Shown here piece after piece: positions 35,405 through 46,800 of a DNA stretch of 64,000 bases; the stretch's first letter is position 1, and every line of letters begins with the position of its first letter. Below the pieces are notes generated by a model. The model saw only the letters and a program-made list of their open reading frames with translations. It was not told the origin of the DNA and did not search any database. A program made the translations under genes and the position numbers. The stretch is from Ixodes scapularis (Eukaryota > Arthropoda > Arachnida > Ixodida > Ixodidae). The stretch spans positions 11,252,018 to 11,316,017 of the forward strand of contig NW_024609836.1 in assembly GCF_016920785.2 (NCBI RefSeq), in the 5' to 3' direction.

Positions 35405-35702
35405 TAATTGAGGGAAAATGTTTTTATGTGTATGTTTATACCGCCGGAAGTTAGTCTGCCTTGCCTTATCGGCGAATTGTTTCTCAGCTGTAGATGAGCA
35501 ATTCAGCCAGTGCGGTACAACCGCTAGCCTGGGGTATTTAACGTATACCACGCAGTAGTGAAACACAACCGTACGACGGTACAATGCTCATCTAGATCTA
35601 AACGGGCAGGGGTGGACACCGAACCCCGCCCTTGCCCGTGCTTTCGCTCCACATGCTTCCAGCTGGTGTGCGCTAACCCACTCGGCTACCGATTTCCCCT
35701 AA
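35405..35702 (-). repeat. tRNA-Ser-like SINE, copy 2 (with A and B boxes)
   Basis: On the minus strand: GGTAGCCGAGTGGGTTAGCG (A-box region of a tRNA-Ser-like head), then GGGGTTCGGTGTCCACCCC (B-box arm), then the same body as 34251-34540. Would be transcribed by RNA polymerase III. Orientation is opposite to copy 1, about 1.2 kb away. Confidence 0.78.
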
Positions 35703-35864
35703 TTGGGGGATCGAAACCACCCGCCTGACGACAGTCGAGCGCGGCTCGTGCATTGGACACGAGAACTGCGTGAGCACTTGACTTCAGCTCGTAGCAGTCC
35801 ATGCCTCGGTGGACACTCGGGTATGTGTCCAACCACTGCGGTAATAAGAATAGCCGAACCCTTC

Positions 35865-36073
35865 AGCCTGGTTCAGACAGTTGCGTTTGACTGCGTTTGA
35901 CTGCGTTGCGGCTTCGAGAAACCAGGATATGCCTGCTGCTTATATCGCGTGCCAGGATAATTCCTTGAACTGGATTGCACGCTTCATACGAAGCACAGAT
36001 GTGCCGGTGACTCGCTTTCGGCACTCGACGCAACGCAGTCAATCGCAGTCAAACGCAAGTGTCTGAACCGGCC
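35865..36073. mobile_element. 209-bp MITE with inverted ends
   Basis: Left end AGCCTGGTTCAGACAGTTGC and right end (reverse) GGCCGGTTCAGACACTTGCG. Both are followed by GTTTGACTGCG repeats leading to CGTTGCG. Flanks TTC and TTA could be an eroded 3-bp duplication, suggesting Harbinger, but this is weak. Confidence 0.65.
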
Positions 36074-36201
36074 TTAACGATGCCTGGAGCTCAGCGCGCG
36101 TTTTCTACTTTGTCAACTCCAGCGCGTGGCTATGAATAACGTTCGCGGCATAGGATAGTCACCAGGCCACATGGCCGCTTTTTCTGGCTCTGAGTTGAGG
36201 G

Positions 36202-36317
36202 CATAGAGTTATTATAATGTGCGCTAGGTTCAAGTGGCGCTAGTGTGTTGACGCAAATTGAAGCAGACAGCAACCAGTCGAAAATTGATTTCCTGTAAAG
36301 CATTTCTATGAGAAAAA
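36202..36317 (+). repeat. Dispersed repeat, copy 1
   Basis: CATAGAGTTATTATAA, then TTCAAGTGGCGCTAGTGT, then GAAGCAGACAGCAACCAGTC and GCATTTCTATGAGAAAA. The same blocks in the same order occur on the minus strand at 42859-42988. Confidence 0.7.
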
Positions 36318-36858
36318 GTAAAAACATTTTCTCCCTGCGCTCGATCATAAAATTAAATATCCCGAATAATTCGTATGTACTAGGTAGCTTGGAACATTTC
36401 TCAGTCAGACCGATGAAATAGTAAGTCAATTACTGCGTTTTTTTTTTTTTTCAAATTTGTTGCATTAAAAACGGCGCTAAAACAGCTTCGTGCTTGTATT
36501 TATGTGCACTGTCGGACACTGTTAGCGCGAACACGACGTCGGCGCTTTTCAGCATGAGGGATATACGTGCCAAACGAACGACGGATATTTGTAAGGAGAG
36601 ACGGCAAGAACTACTCAGTAACACTAGATCAGTAACTACCAGTGCATGTACGATCGAAATAAAGTGAAGGCCACGTAATATATTCCTATTTTAAATAAGT
36701 AAGTACCGCTTTATTCTTTCTGCTCTGCGCGAAGATGAAGAAGAAGAAGAAGAAGGAGAAGGTTTTTTTCCGCAAATTTCATATGTACAAATACAGTGGA
36801 TGACATCTGGATCCATAGCCACAAGGCTAGTTTTGGATGCATGCAAAAAATGGGAATC
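36318..36858. other. Unassigned DNA with a GAA microsatellite
   Basis: A (GAA)n-like run at about 36734-36760. Otherwise nothing recognised. Confidence 0.45.
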
Positions 36859-37111
36859 TTTTTTTTTTTTTCAATTCAAGTCAGGAACGATGCGAGAAGC
36901 ACGCTAAAAAAATGCAAGAGTGCAAAAATATGAAATAAAGCCAAGATGCGAAACAATACAAATGTATAAAACTTCGGACCTATACAGGGAGTCAAGAAAC
37001 TACATGAATACATATTATGTTCAACAGAACGAACAAAGATTAAGCTAGGTGAACTATAAATGTCAGACATTATATAGGTTTTTATGGGTTGTTCATTTTG
37101 TGTCAGACATC

Positions 37112-38139
37112 TTATTGAGTGTGGTAGACTATTCCATATTTTTGCACCAATAAAGGGAAGGCTTCGACGTCCATATGTGTTAGATAGTTAAGGTTGCTAT
37201 TGTTAGCATGCCTTGTATATCTATCAGGAAAACTCAGAATAGAAGAGTGGTACGGAGTGTTCCTGTATATTACCCTTTTGACCAGTATTGCAAGTTTGTA
37301 ATCTCTAGCTTGAATAAAGCGCATGATGCTAAGTTTTTTTTTTTTTTTTAAATTGGCGGTGCTGATGCTATTATGTGCATGGCCCTTTTCTGTAATACAA
37401 TAATAGGCGTGCAGTACGATTGTCACAGGTTCGTCCGGGGTTGGTAAAAAAAAGGTTCGGGAGACAGAGAGTTAGAAAAAAAAAACAGGGCATATATTTG
37501 CACACACAAAAGAAATATCAGTATGGAAGGAAAAAAAATGTAATAAGACTACACGTAAGGTCACAAGAAAGAAATACGCAGTTCGAGCTACGGTGCTCTC
37601 GTCCTAGAGATTCACCGGAATATGTCGTGACGAGGCTCGGTTCCTGGCTTCTGTAGACGCTCAGTCCAGGGACGACGGCGTTGAGGTGGCGTAGATGCTC
37701 ATGCCTCCGCTGTTCCCTTCACACCGTGCGTAGCGGCGGGTTCTGGTTCAGGTCGTCGATACCGGGACACTGCCGGCCAGATCCTCCAAGCAGCTGCCGA
37801 ACGTCCCGGCTCGTGCTCTTCACGCACCTTTTTCGCACCCGTCACTTCGTCCTTCACGTTCTTCCTTCAAGAGAACCATGACAACGATGTATAAATGTAT
37901 CCCCACGACTCTACACAGTAGGTTAAAGGCGGGTGGAAAATGGTAAAGTAAATTAGGCGCAGTGTAGCTTCCTTCAAGTTTTTTCGTGCTTGGGTTGGTG
38001 TAAAGCACCCAAAAGATAGCTTCTTACAGACTGCTTCTATGTGATGTGCGCAGTGCATTGATGAGTTCAATGTTACACCTAAGTATCTATATATGTCCAC
38101 CTGGCAGAAAGTTTTGTCACTCACCTGCAGGTTACACAC
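37112..38139 (-). pseudogene. LINE-E reverse transcriptase C-terminal region
   Basis: 38139-37884 reads VDIYRYLGVTLNSSM then TPTQARKNLKEATLRLIYFTIFHPPLTYCVESWG, the post-RT region of CR1-type elements (usual form --L--LY-ALI-P-L-Y---WG). After the solo LTR, 37415-37112 continues with ARDYKLAILVKRVIYRNTP and FPDRYTRHANNSNL, the last conserved block. The two parts belong to one frame set that the LTR split. Confidence 0.7.
37421..37883 (-). mobile_element. Solo LTR (463 bp) with 5-bp target duplication
   Basis: Starts TGTCA and ends TGACA, flanked by ACGAT on both sides (37416-37420 and 37884-37888). No internal retrotransposon sequence, so it is the product of LTR-LTR recombination. Orientation is judged minus because the plus-strand start TGTCAC resembles that of the minus-oriented Gypsy-1 LTR. 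Sequence otherwise differs from Gypsy-1 and from Gypsy-2. Confidence 0.88.
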
Positions 38140-38908
38140 GTTAGATAATTACTTGTGACATCAAGAGAAATAATGAATTTAGTCCTCTCAATGTTTAGCA
38201 CTAATTTATTGGCGTTGAACTACCTTAACGTTTTCGCAAGTTCTTCATTTGCAAGGGTTTCGGCTTCCGCCAGCGAGTTGCAGCTGATTAATAGTGCTGT
38301 GTTATCAGCACACAGTATTGTTTTGGCATGGGTAATTGAATTAGCATAGTCGTTTATATATAAAGAAAGTAAAGAGGACCCAGAACAGAGCCCTGTGGCA
38401 CTCCAGCCTTCACGTCTTTCAGTATCGGCGCTTCATTAAATATATCTACAAATTGCTTTCGGTTTGCTAAATAACTACGGAAGAACGAAATTGCCGGACC
38501 TCGGAACCCATAACGCTCTAGCTTGTTCAGCAAAATGTTGTGGTCTACGCAATCGTAGGCTTTCTTTAATGTCGAGAAATACACCTATGGTAATATGACC
38601 CTTATTGAGAGCTTGGTTTATTTTCTCGGTTACAGAATGGGAACTGCGGTGTTAGTAAAATAATTGTTGCGAAAGCCACGCTGCTGTGATGCCAGTAATT
38701 GGTATTTTTCAATAAAGTCTATTATTCTATTAGCTATCAATTTTTCAAACAAAATATCATTGGCGGGTAAAATTGTAGTTGGGCGATAATGGTCCACAGA
38801 GTTGGGATCATCACCTTTATAGATAGGTACAACTCTACCAACTTTAAGTTTATCTGGGAAAACAGCACTGAAAAATGACTGATTAAATATTTTTTTGTAA
38901 TGTTTCAC
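38140..38908 (-). pseudogene. LINE-E reverse transcriptase core
   Basis: 38908-38630 has the N-terminal RT blocks: FSAVFPDKLKVGRVVPIYKG and YRPTTILP. 38584-38354 has LKKAYDCVDHNILLNKL (motif A) and GVPQGSVLGP. Just downstream (about 38310-38290) motif C reads CADNTALL where active elements have YADDTALL, so the second catalytic Asp is Asn. A frameshift near 38590-38630 separates the blocks. The catalytic change and the frameshifts make it inactive. Confidence 0.78.
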
Positions 38909-39040
38909 TGAAGATATAAATATTGGCCTTCAGTATATTAACAGATATTTCATTATGCCCTACGGCTTTGTTCGAGGACATTTCTTAAGTGATATGAATA
39001 ATTTCTTCCCTAGTTATTTCTTTAAAGACAAAGCTTTTAT

Positions 39041-39253
39041 TCAAAGGCGTGGGCGAAAAAAAAAATCCTTATGACCAACGCTAGGCCTAATATTGCTGCT
39101 TATGTCAATAAAATAATCATTGAATTTTTCTGCAATAGCTGCCTGGCTACAATTTAGAACGCAGAGATAAGGCACTACGCGACATTTCTGGGACGATTTC
39201 GTAACAGAATTAATGATGTTCCATATTTGCTTTGAATTTCTTTCTGCTTTCAA
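39041..39253 (-). pseudogene. LINE-E linker between endonuclease and RT
   Basis: KQIWNIINSVTKSS and AIAEKFNDYFIDISSNI match the W--IN------ and -IA--FN-YF--- blocks that precede the RT in CR1-type ORF2. Open over 70 codons. Confidence 0.65.
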
Positions 39254-39722
39254 AATGGGGTTGCTGTAATACTTTTTTTTTGTTTTTGTTTGAGCATTAA
39301 GGCAAGTGATAGGTTGCGTGTAATTTTGAATTGTTCTTTGTAGTACATGATATCCCTATTTTCCCTCATCTTTTGTCGCAAGTGTCCCCTTAGTTTTATT
39401 TAATCCACTATTTCTGGGGCAATCCAAGGGCAAATAGGGTGTGTAAAATAAAAGATTCTACGGCAGTTAAAGTTTAACGCAGCTACAGTTTAAGGTATCG
39501 GAAAACTGTTTATAGGCGTAGTTAATATTGCTGACTACGGTTTGAGTAAAGTCTTTTTCTTGTATAAGTTGTCTGGTTTTCTCAAAATTTACCCTTTGTA
39601 TATTATACGGAAGTGGCCTCTCAGACAGGGGCTGACGGTTAGGAGTAATGATATAGACGGGAAAGTGGTCCGCAACGTTTTCGGGGATAACACCGGCCTC
39701 TATTGATTACGAATCTACTCTA

Positions 39723-40628
39723 TTGGAAAGACCACTTTGAAAATCTAACTGGTCAGACTGGTATTTGGACAGGTCAAACTGGTATTTGGACTAGTCAGAC
39801 TGGTCTAGCTGGAAATCAAACTGGTGCAACTGGTAGCCAGACTGGTCTAACTGGGAACCATATTCATCTAACTGGTCACCAGATTGCCTTCTAATTGGTC
39901 ACCATATTGGCCTAACTGGTTGCCGGATTGGCCGAACTGGTCAGCAGATTGGCCCAACTGGTCACCAGACACTGAACTTGTCACCAGACTGGTCGAACTG
40001 GTCCAACTGGTAACCAGATTGGCCAAACTGGTCACCAGATTGGCCTACCTGGTCAAACTGGTTACCAGATTGATTCCTCTTTCTCACTTCATGTGTAGGG
40101 GTGTGCGAATTGGCTTTTTCATTTATTGGCTTTCAAATAATTACGGCATGATCGAGCGTTACTAATGGGTTCATCCCCTGAGCCATTCAAAATACTCTCA
40201 GATGTATGACATTACTGGAAAAAATCAAGATGCTGGGAAATTTTTTTATTGCTTAGGCGGTCACCGATGAATTCCGTACGTTCAAAACGACCAGTATAAA
40301 AGACGACAACGCAGAGCTCGGAAGTAGTGATGGGGTTTGTGTGCTGTTTTATTGATGTTTGTATGTGCCGTATATGTGTATTCGTTCAATGTATGTTCAG
40401 CTGATGCTTGTAGTAGGCGTATTGTGCCTATATTTGTGTATTATAAAGATTTCCGAAGCGAGTGGTGGCGTGAACAAATGAAAATATTTTTTTTTGTCGA
40501 ATCAGTTTGACAAGTCAACCAGTGTGACCAGTTCGAACCACCTTCACCAGTTCAACCACTATGAAACTGGCCAAACTGAAGCAATAACCAAGTTTCAAAC
40601 TGGTACCAGTTTTATCTGGTCTTTCCAA
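39723..40628. mobile_element. TA-flanked 906-bp element with ACTGGT-rich minisatellite
   Basis: Inverted ends TTGGAAAGACCA and TGGTCTTTCCAA flanked by TA (39721-39722 and 40629-40630), as for Tc1/mariner-type insertions. From about 39748 to 40075 the interior is a tandem array of a unit near 21 bp (ATTGGCCGAACTGGTCAGCAG). Near the right end, 40500-40615, the same CCAGTT motifs occur in reverse, making a partial foldback. No transposase. It interrupts the LINE-E endonuclease. Confidence 0.82.
39748..40075 (+). repeat. ACTGGT minisatellite, unit about 21 bp
   Basis: Imperfect tandem copies, most regular from 39903 to 40070, where ATTGGCC-AACTGGTCACCAG recurs. The unit length is a multiple of three, so an open frame with N-W-S-P-D-W-P-like repeats appears, but there is no sign that it is translated. 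Confidence 0.8.
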
Positions 40629-40630
40629 TA

Positions 40631-41180
40631 GGGTAGGTTTGACAAAATATGGTCAATTGAAGAGGAGGAAGTATGGGTCACTCGGGTATGGTCAATGATA
40701 TGATTATGAAAGCCATATGAAGCTATAAGGTTTTGATATTCATTACCAAAGCATTCAGCTGCGTTTATGTTAAAATCACCACATATTATGGCTTTCTCAC
40801 TGGAGTCATAATATGGTCTTCTCACTCGCTGAAGTACATCTTCCGGCTTTATCAAGGACGACTGTATTCGAGAGCCTGGCGGCCTGTAAATCACACCCAC
40901 AGTGACTTTGGTTTCCAGTTCAATGAATAGAATCTCGTATTCGCCAGTTTTTGTTTCAGTTATTTTATCCGCTCTTTTATACATTGTTCCCTCTGATAGA
41001 TAAAACGCCACGCCCCCTCATCTCGAATCAGCTGCCCTTGGCAATGATAACCATTTGTAGATTGGCAGGTTCACAAACTTATCAGCCTTCAACCATGTCT
41101 CTGACAATCCTATTATACCACATCGAAATTTCAGCCGAGTAAGCAAGGCCGTTAGTGTACCATAATTCCGATTAAGACTT
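40631..41180 (-). pseudogene. LINE-E endonuclease N-terminal part
   Basis: Apurinic-type endonuclease that nicks target DNA. Minus-strand blocks in order: NARSL near 41180, GLSETWL region near 41110, GGVAFY near 41010, VGVIYRPPGS near 40900, CGDFNINAAE near 40790 and SIDHILSNL near 40650. Frames shift near 41011. The remaining C-terminal block with DHFPVYI lies beyond the TA-flanked insertion at about 39660. Confidence 0.8.
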
Positions 41181-41229
41181 CTAGCATTGCTGTGAAGAAG
41201 GTTGACAGTATCGAATTGTGCGCCGTGCG

Positions 41230-42064
41230 TCGAACCTAATATGATCCCTTATCAGCGACAGAACTTCAAAGTAGCTTACGCAATCTTGGCAAGGTGATCT
41301 CGGGAGGCATGTGCACGACGCTTGCGTTTTCAGCCCTCCTCGCCAGAATTTTTGAGTGAGCGACCCACACGAATTTCCAATTTTTTTCTTTCTTTTTGGC
41401 GATCGACATGCCGAGTAGAGCCTTGTTTTCTGGGCACAAGTGGTCATTGACATAGACTGGAGCTTCATCTACAAATCCAATTTAACGAGTAATCAATCGT
41501 TTTTCTTGTTTTTTTTTTTTTGTTTTGGCTTTTTTGCTGCTTGGTTAAGGTTATTTCGTGCTGTTCTGGACAGAAACCGTACAATAACGTTCGTACGACC
41601 GCATTCCTTCGTTAGCACGCGGTGCACAACGTCAATGTCAGACTGTTTCACCTTGAGTCCTACCTTGTCTCTAATTAGCTGTACCACTTCAGTCAGAGAT
41701 TCGAGTTTTTAGTTGTGGGATGCCCTTGATTTTAATGTTATTCATTTTTGAATATTGTTGGAACTCTGTGATTTCTTTTTGAGCTTTGGGGAGTGACTGC
41801 CTTAGCCCTTCTTTTCCCGCTTTTAGACCCTCATGCGCCCTTTTTCAAGGCTTCCAACTCCTGCTTTGCTCCTCGAGGTTCCTCGAAAGTGGCATTCATG
41901 AATGTCATGCTTTTAACGACATCGTTAACTTCATTTTTCAAGGAATCACTTGTCTTGTTCATCTCTTTTTTCATCACCTCGTGTGCGTCCGTCATAAGTT
42001 TGTAGAACTCTTTTATCGTGGTTGGTGGTTTTTCTCCCATTGCAACAAACAGCGAGCGATCCAA
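41230..42064 (-). pseudogene. LINE-E ORF1 (RNA-binding, coiled coil)
   Basis: 42064-41831 begins MDRSLFVAMGEKPPTTIKEF and has heptad-like spacing through KKEMNKTSDSLKNEVNDVV, a likely coiled coil. Near 41760 NNIKIKGIP is readable, then VVQLIRDKVGLKV and DIDVVHRVLTKECGRTNVIVRF (41687-41580), then VYVNDHLCPENKALLGMSIA and FVWVAHSKILARRAE (41455-41330). This is the order of the L1-like ORF1 RNA-binding domain and C-terminus. At least two frame changes occur, one at a poly-T run near 41509-41521. Confidence 0.75.
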
Positions 42065-42299
42065 GGCTGGCCTAAGTTTCGAACGAGAAAGAGCTCACAA
42101 ACCTGCAAAACGATGACGAGCAGATTAGCGCTGATGCTGCGACCCGTTCCTGCCTGGATCGCTCGCTGTTGTGTACGGTCCCTGGTTTCGGCTGGTGTTT
42201 CATAGGTGCCGATGAGGGCTCCCCGCTGTGTAGCGCAGGCGCATTGACGAGCAGAGATGTGGCGATTCCGAGCCCCAAGTTGTGCCACTTGCGACTGTC

Positions 42300-43896
42300 A
42301 CGTGTCGATCCCGTTGAAATGCGCTTGACCGAGCGTTGCTTCCAGGGGCCAGTACACTGCTTGTTCTACGTTCAAAATATCACTCGCACGCTCGAAATCT
42401 TTGAGAATAAGCGTCTGTATGCCTGCTTAAAGGTGACCGGAAGAGAAAACAATATGAAGAGACTCCTTTCACAGCCCACGTACTTTACTGTTAACGTTGT
42501 GAAAGTTTTTATCCTCTCATCCACGACAAGGTCATTATCATATAGTGAGAGGACGGGCATAGTAGCAATGTATAAGCGTCACCAGAATGCTGGCGAACCT
42601 TGAACACACTCTATGTTTCTTTCGATTGTAATTTTGCTTTGAATCGTCGCTTGTTTTTGCACACCTGTTGCGGAACACATGTTTGCGACTGAATTGTAAC
42701 GAAATTAAACATCGTTCACTGATGAAGAAAAATACGCTAACTAAAGCAATTACACTTTTAGAATGTTACATACTTCTCGGTACGCCTACGCAGGCTGCCA
42801 CACCCGAATCAAAGTGTTCTGTGTTATTTTCCGGCGAAGTGACAAAATGCACGCGCGTTTTCCCATAGAAATGCACAGGAGCACCGCAAATGTAGACTGG
42901 TTGCTGTCTGCTTCATTTTTCGTCACGGAAGTTGCATAGACACTAGCGCCAGTTGAACCTCTGGCGTACTTTATAATAACTCTATGGTTTAGGGGATGAA
43001 TAATGCTCATATTTGCCTATTTTTCTTTCCTTTTTTTGGCGACTGCCAATTGCTTAGAAATAAAAACTAAAGCAAGTTTATTCAGTTGTTTACGTAATGA
43101 AGTGATTCTGAGTAGTATTTAGAGAAAGTAAACAATATCGTTCCATGGTTCCTTTATGAATGGCATACTTCCAAACCATATGGGCTAAAAGACGAAAGAA
43201 AAACAAACGGTGCATACCGTGTTGTAGAACAGGTGATGGCCTGTCCGTCGGCGACGCTACGACGGATGCCACAAGCTTCAAATAGGATCGGCTGCTTTTA
43301 GAACATGTCCTAGACGTGATCAAGATACCAGGCAGCCGTTTTCCAACTAAATGAGCAGCCCAAAATACATACCTCAGCCACTGTGGAGTGCAAAGAAAAA
43401 CGAAGCGTGAATCGAAGAACAAACCAAGCTTCATATTTCGAGTTTGTTTTGATCGCTTTGACGTAGTTGTGACGTGGCCCATACTCTCGTCAAGCTTCGG
43501 GGTGTTTATCACTTAGGGAGAATCAGGGGTCTACTAAAGATGACGTCATGCGCAGGCCTTGTCCTCAAGTGGGTATTGGCTGCGGGCTCCGCCAGATCCG
43601 CTGCGAATCCTCCGCTAGCGTGTTCATCGGTTTCGGAATGATCAACTGCTCTAGAGCTGCGAATGCACCTTTTCTTAGAAATCGCCGATTCGAGACGGCT
43701 GTTGTTAGGGTTGTGACAGCTGGAAAAAAGTTCAAAGGGGTGTCCAGAACACACTTTGAGGGAGTCAGCATAGCCCAAGAACACTCGCAACTCTTACAAA
43801 AATTATCATTGAGTTTCAGTGAGTGTCTAAGGTTATAAAACATCAAAGAGAATTCTTTGAGTGTTGATAACAATGGCTGAGTCGTATTTTGACTCC
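42300..43896. other. Unassigned DNA, including dispersed repeat copy 2
   Basis: Open frames at 42169-42603, 43090-43512 and 43509-43873 show no motif I recognise. The only named item is the repeat copy at 42859-42988. Confidence 0.4.
42859..42988 (-). repeat. Dispersed repeat, copy 2
   Basis: Reverse complement matches 36202-36317 in block order: CATAGAGTTATTATAA, GGCGCTAGTGT, GAAGCAGACAGCAACCAGTC, GCATTTCTATGGGAAAA. No autonomous partner or ends identified. Confidence 0.7.
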
Positions 43897-43898
43897 TA

Positions 43899-46800
43899 CA
43901 CTGTTAGCAAAAATAACACGCCCAGACGTGTAAACCGTTGTCCCATAGCGGACACGTCGAAACGTGTTCGTTTTACACGAGGCCATCTGTGTTTTTCGTC
44001 TACACATGAGGTGCTGTGTAAACTTAACACGCTACACCGTGTCTGCCTTCCGCAAAACCGTTTCGAGCGTGTTCCTTATGAAACATGGTGGCCAGCGGCC
44101 GAGAACAGGCGAGAGACGAGCCCAGCGAGCCGCGCGCCTTTCAGCCAAATTGAAAGCACACAGGGCGCGTTAGTTCTCGTTCGATGTCTTTTATACACAG
44201 TAAAGTCTCCAAGCGGCGGACGTAGCTACTTGCAAAGGTACGTACGTGTGTTGTAGGCGGTCGGCGACGTCGGTAACTTCAACGAGCCGCTAGACAAAAA
44301 AAAAAAAAGAAGAAAAAGACGAATGCCGAACTCACATGGATAAATAACTTGAGCAAACTACTTAGAATCGGGGGGTAACTTGCGCCACCTATCGAGATTT
44401 CTAGCAGCCTGTTTTTAAGAAAAAGACGAGTCTGTTAACACTGCGAATGACAACGACCACAGAGCAACCCTACATACAACGCAGGCAACACAGGCGACAC
44501 AGCACACAGCTACACAGCACCGACATGTACACAAACACAACAACCGACACTACGCCGGACACTTCCTATTCGATATCCATTTCTCCCCGCGGCGCATATA
44601 AGCTTGACATGTGCGGGTGAGCTCTTTGGTCGCTGACCATTACAGATTTAAAGAAGAATACACAAAACACGGCGCAATGGACAGCCGTGTGTTAGAACTG
44701 TTTGCATTTAAAAGTATGGAGGCAAAATCTATAATGTTAGTCCGTTGCAATAAATAACGATATGTTAACAATAAATCTTAAACCGGTCATGAAAAAGTTC
44801 AAATTTTTGTTATTTTCTTGCTTGAACAGTGTTATGAGCAGTCCGACTAGCATGAATCAGATAGAAAAACAAATTATTGGGATTTTGGCATTACGTACAC
44901 AATAATAAATGAAAATGATCCTTGCGCAAAGCATTTTTTATATATTTTTGTAAGGACATCCGGGCATCCGCCCAACACTTCACTTCCGCTAGTTGCAGCA
45001 GTTGCAGTACGGGAGCAGACGCCTTCACTTTTGGGGCGTTTTGATGCAGTTTGTTGTCGTATGTCGTGTCGGTGTCGAGAAGAGCGGTGGGGCTTGGGAG
45101 TTTGTGACCGGTGTTATTCGTGAACACTGGTGTGGGACGCTGATGCGTCTTTTTTTTATACTGCCACCACCCCGAACTTTGAAGATACACGGGCCCGTAG
45201 CAGTGTATTATGCTGAATCGCGAGCTCCTTCTCTGTTGACGTCGCTTTCCTGGTACCACTCGTGGATACTGCAAGCGTTTAAACAGTGTGCACCGTCTCG
45301 CCTACATCCCCGGTGACGTACTCGACCTGTTGAAACTTATTGCTTCCGTCATTTTAGAGTACGCAAGGCAGTTATGTCGTTGGTCTGGTTTCGGTTATAA
45401 AAGCAAGGCAAAACGCTCGTAGTTCCCGCCCTCAGTACACGTTGGACATCTTCCACACTTTGACACCGGATAACTGAATGAACGAGGATTTACATTCACT
45501 TCCGAGGTTACTCTCGCCGCTTCCTCACCGTTGAGCAGCAGGATGAGCTGGCGACAAGCCGCGGATGAAAGGCTGGAGCATCAACAGCCCAAGCGCACTC
45601 GGTGCCGATGCGGGCGACGCGGGTTTCTGTCAACCGGGAGGCCAGCACAAACCGTGACCATTCCAGCTCTTCGTCATGACACGGTGTTGAAGAGAGCAGG
45701 ATAAAATACAGCTACAGGGATCACCGAAGCAAACGCACTGCTATCTTAAATCTTGACTTGTGATTGCGCCTTTGTAGTAGATCATCTTATTCGTTTTGCT
45801 GGAGAGATGCAAACGACGGGCATAACAAAATCGCTTGCATATTCCGCATATCTCACAAAAGCATTTACCCTGTCACCTTGCGAAAAGCGCGAAACACGGA
45901 GTTCGCACCCTCCTAAGCTTCCCGTTTTTTACCTGCTTTAGAGTAGTTTGTACCTGCTAGTAGATATGCCTACTGAAACTGAAACAGGGCAGTGCCAGAG
46001 AGAAAGAGACAAAGTTGAGAAAGCTTGCTCGCTCTCAAATTTCTCAACTCTCAAGTGATTGTACCATAATAAATGCACCAACGCGTCTTCCAAAATAAAG
46101 AAAGATCACTACGTTCACAACATAAAAAATGGTCTCAGTACATGCATCTGTGGGCAGGTGGGAAACCTTGCCCTAATTTATTCACGCCGCATGATTGGCG
46201 CAACAAACTCGTTGCAGGACCGAATCATCTACTCGAGCGGTGTGCGTCGCTATGCAAACGCAGTCCAACACGAAGCATAAAAAACGGCAGATTTAAGACA
46301 ACAATCCGGAGTCCATTATTCAATTAAAACAACGTAATTTTGTTGAAAACGCCCGCTGCTTCTTACTCACGGTATGTGTCGGGATACTTCCACAGTTTGA
46401 AACGGAACGAAGGAAGATTTACTTTTAAAAACGTTCGCTGCGTCCTCCCGGACCAGCTGGACCGGATCAGCTGACGACGACGGGACTGTACCCGTTGAAC
46501 CTCCACCACGCAACAAACAATTTGCGCTCCGTGTTAAAAGCGCGGTTCAAACAGACCCGGAATACAAAGCACCGCACCACACACGACGAATGTTTCAGCT
46601 CTTTTTCGCATCGCCGGGTTGCACCAAACAGAACGAGATCGCCGAAGTCAACGCCGCGCTGTCGTGAACCTTGGCTTGTGGTTGCGAACTCGTGGACCCT
46701 GTGACTCCCTTCGCTTTCAAAGCACGAATGCTACTTTCCGTCTTCCAAGAACATCACAGGGGCACTTCTCCGGTAACGTCTTCACTATGTGCTCGCAAAC

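Larger units (their letters stand above)
36859..42290 (-). mobile_element. Nearly full-length CR1-like LINE (LINE-E) with two insertions
   Basis: Minus strand, ORF1 at the high-coordinate end and a poly(A) tail at 36859-36871 (poly-T on plus). Order: 5' region (42070-42290), ORF1 (42064-41230), endonuclease (41180-39560), RT (39250-37890), C-terminus and 3' UTR (37420-36872). A solo LTR (37421-37883) splits the C-terminus and a TA-flanked element (39723-40628) splits the endonuclease. Many frameshifts and stops show the copy is dead. The 5' boundary is estimated. Confidence 0.85.

Noticed and set aside
34818..35405. A 195-codon Gly/Pro-rich frame on the minus strand
   Set aside because: It is created by poly-G/poly-C runs and MITE sequence and has no conserved domain.
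37681..37881. Plus-strand small protein gene
   Set aside because: It lies entirely within the solo LTR.
39748..40075. A repetitive surface or collagen-like protein gene
   Set aside because: The repeat lies inside a TA-flanked transposable element and interrupts a LINE; the open frame follows from a 21-bp unit.
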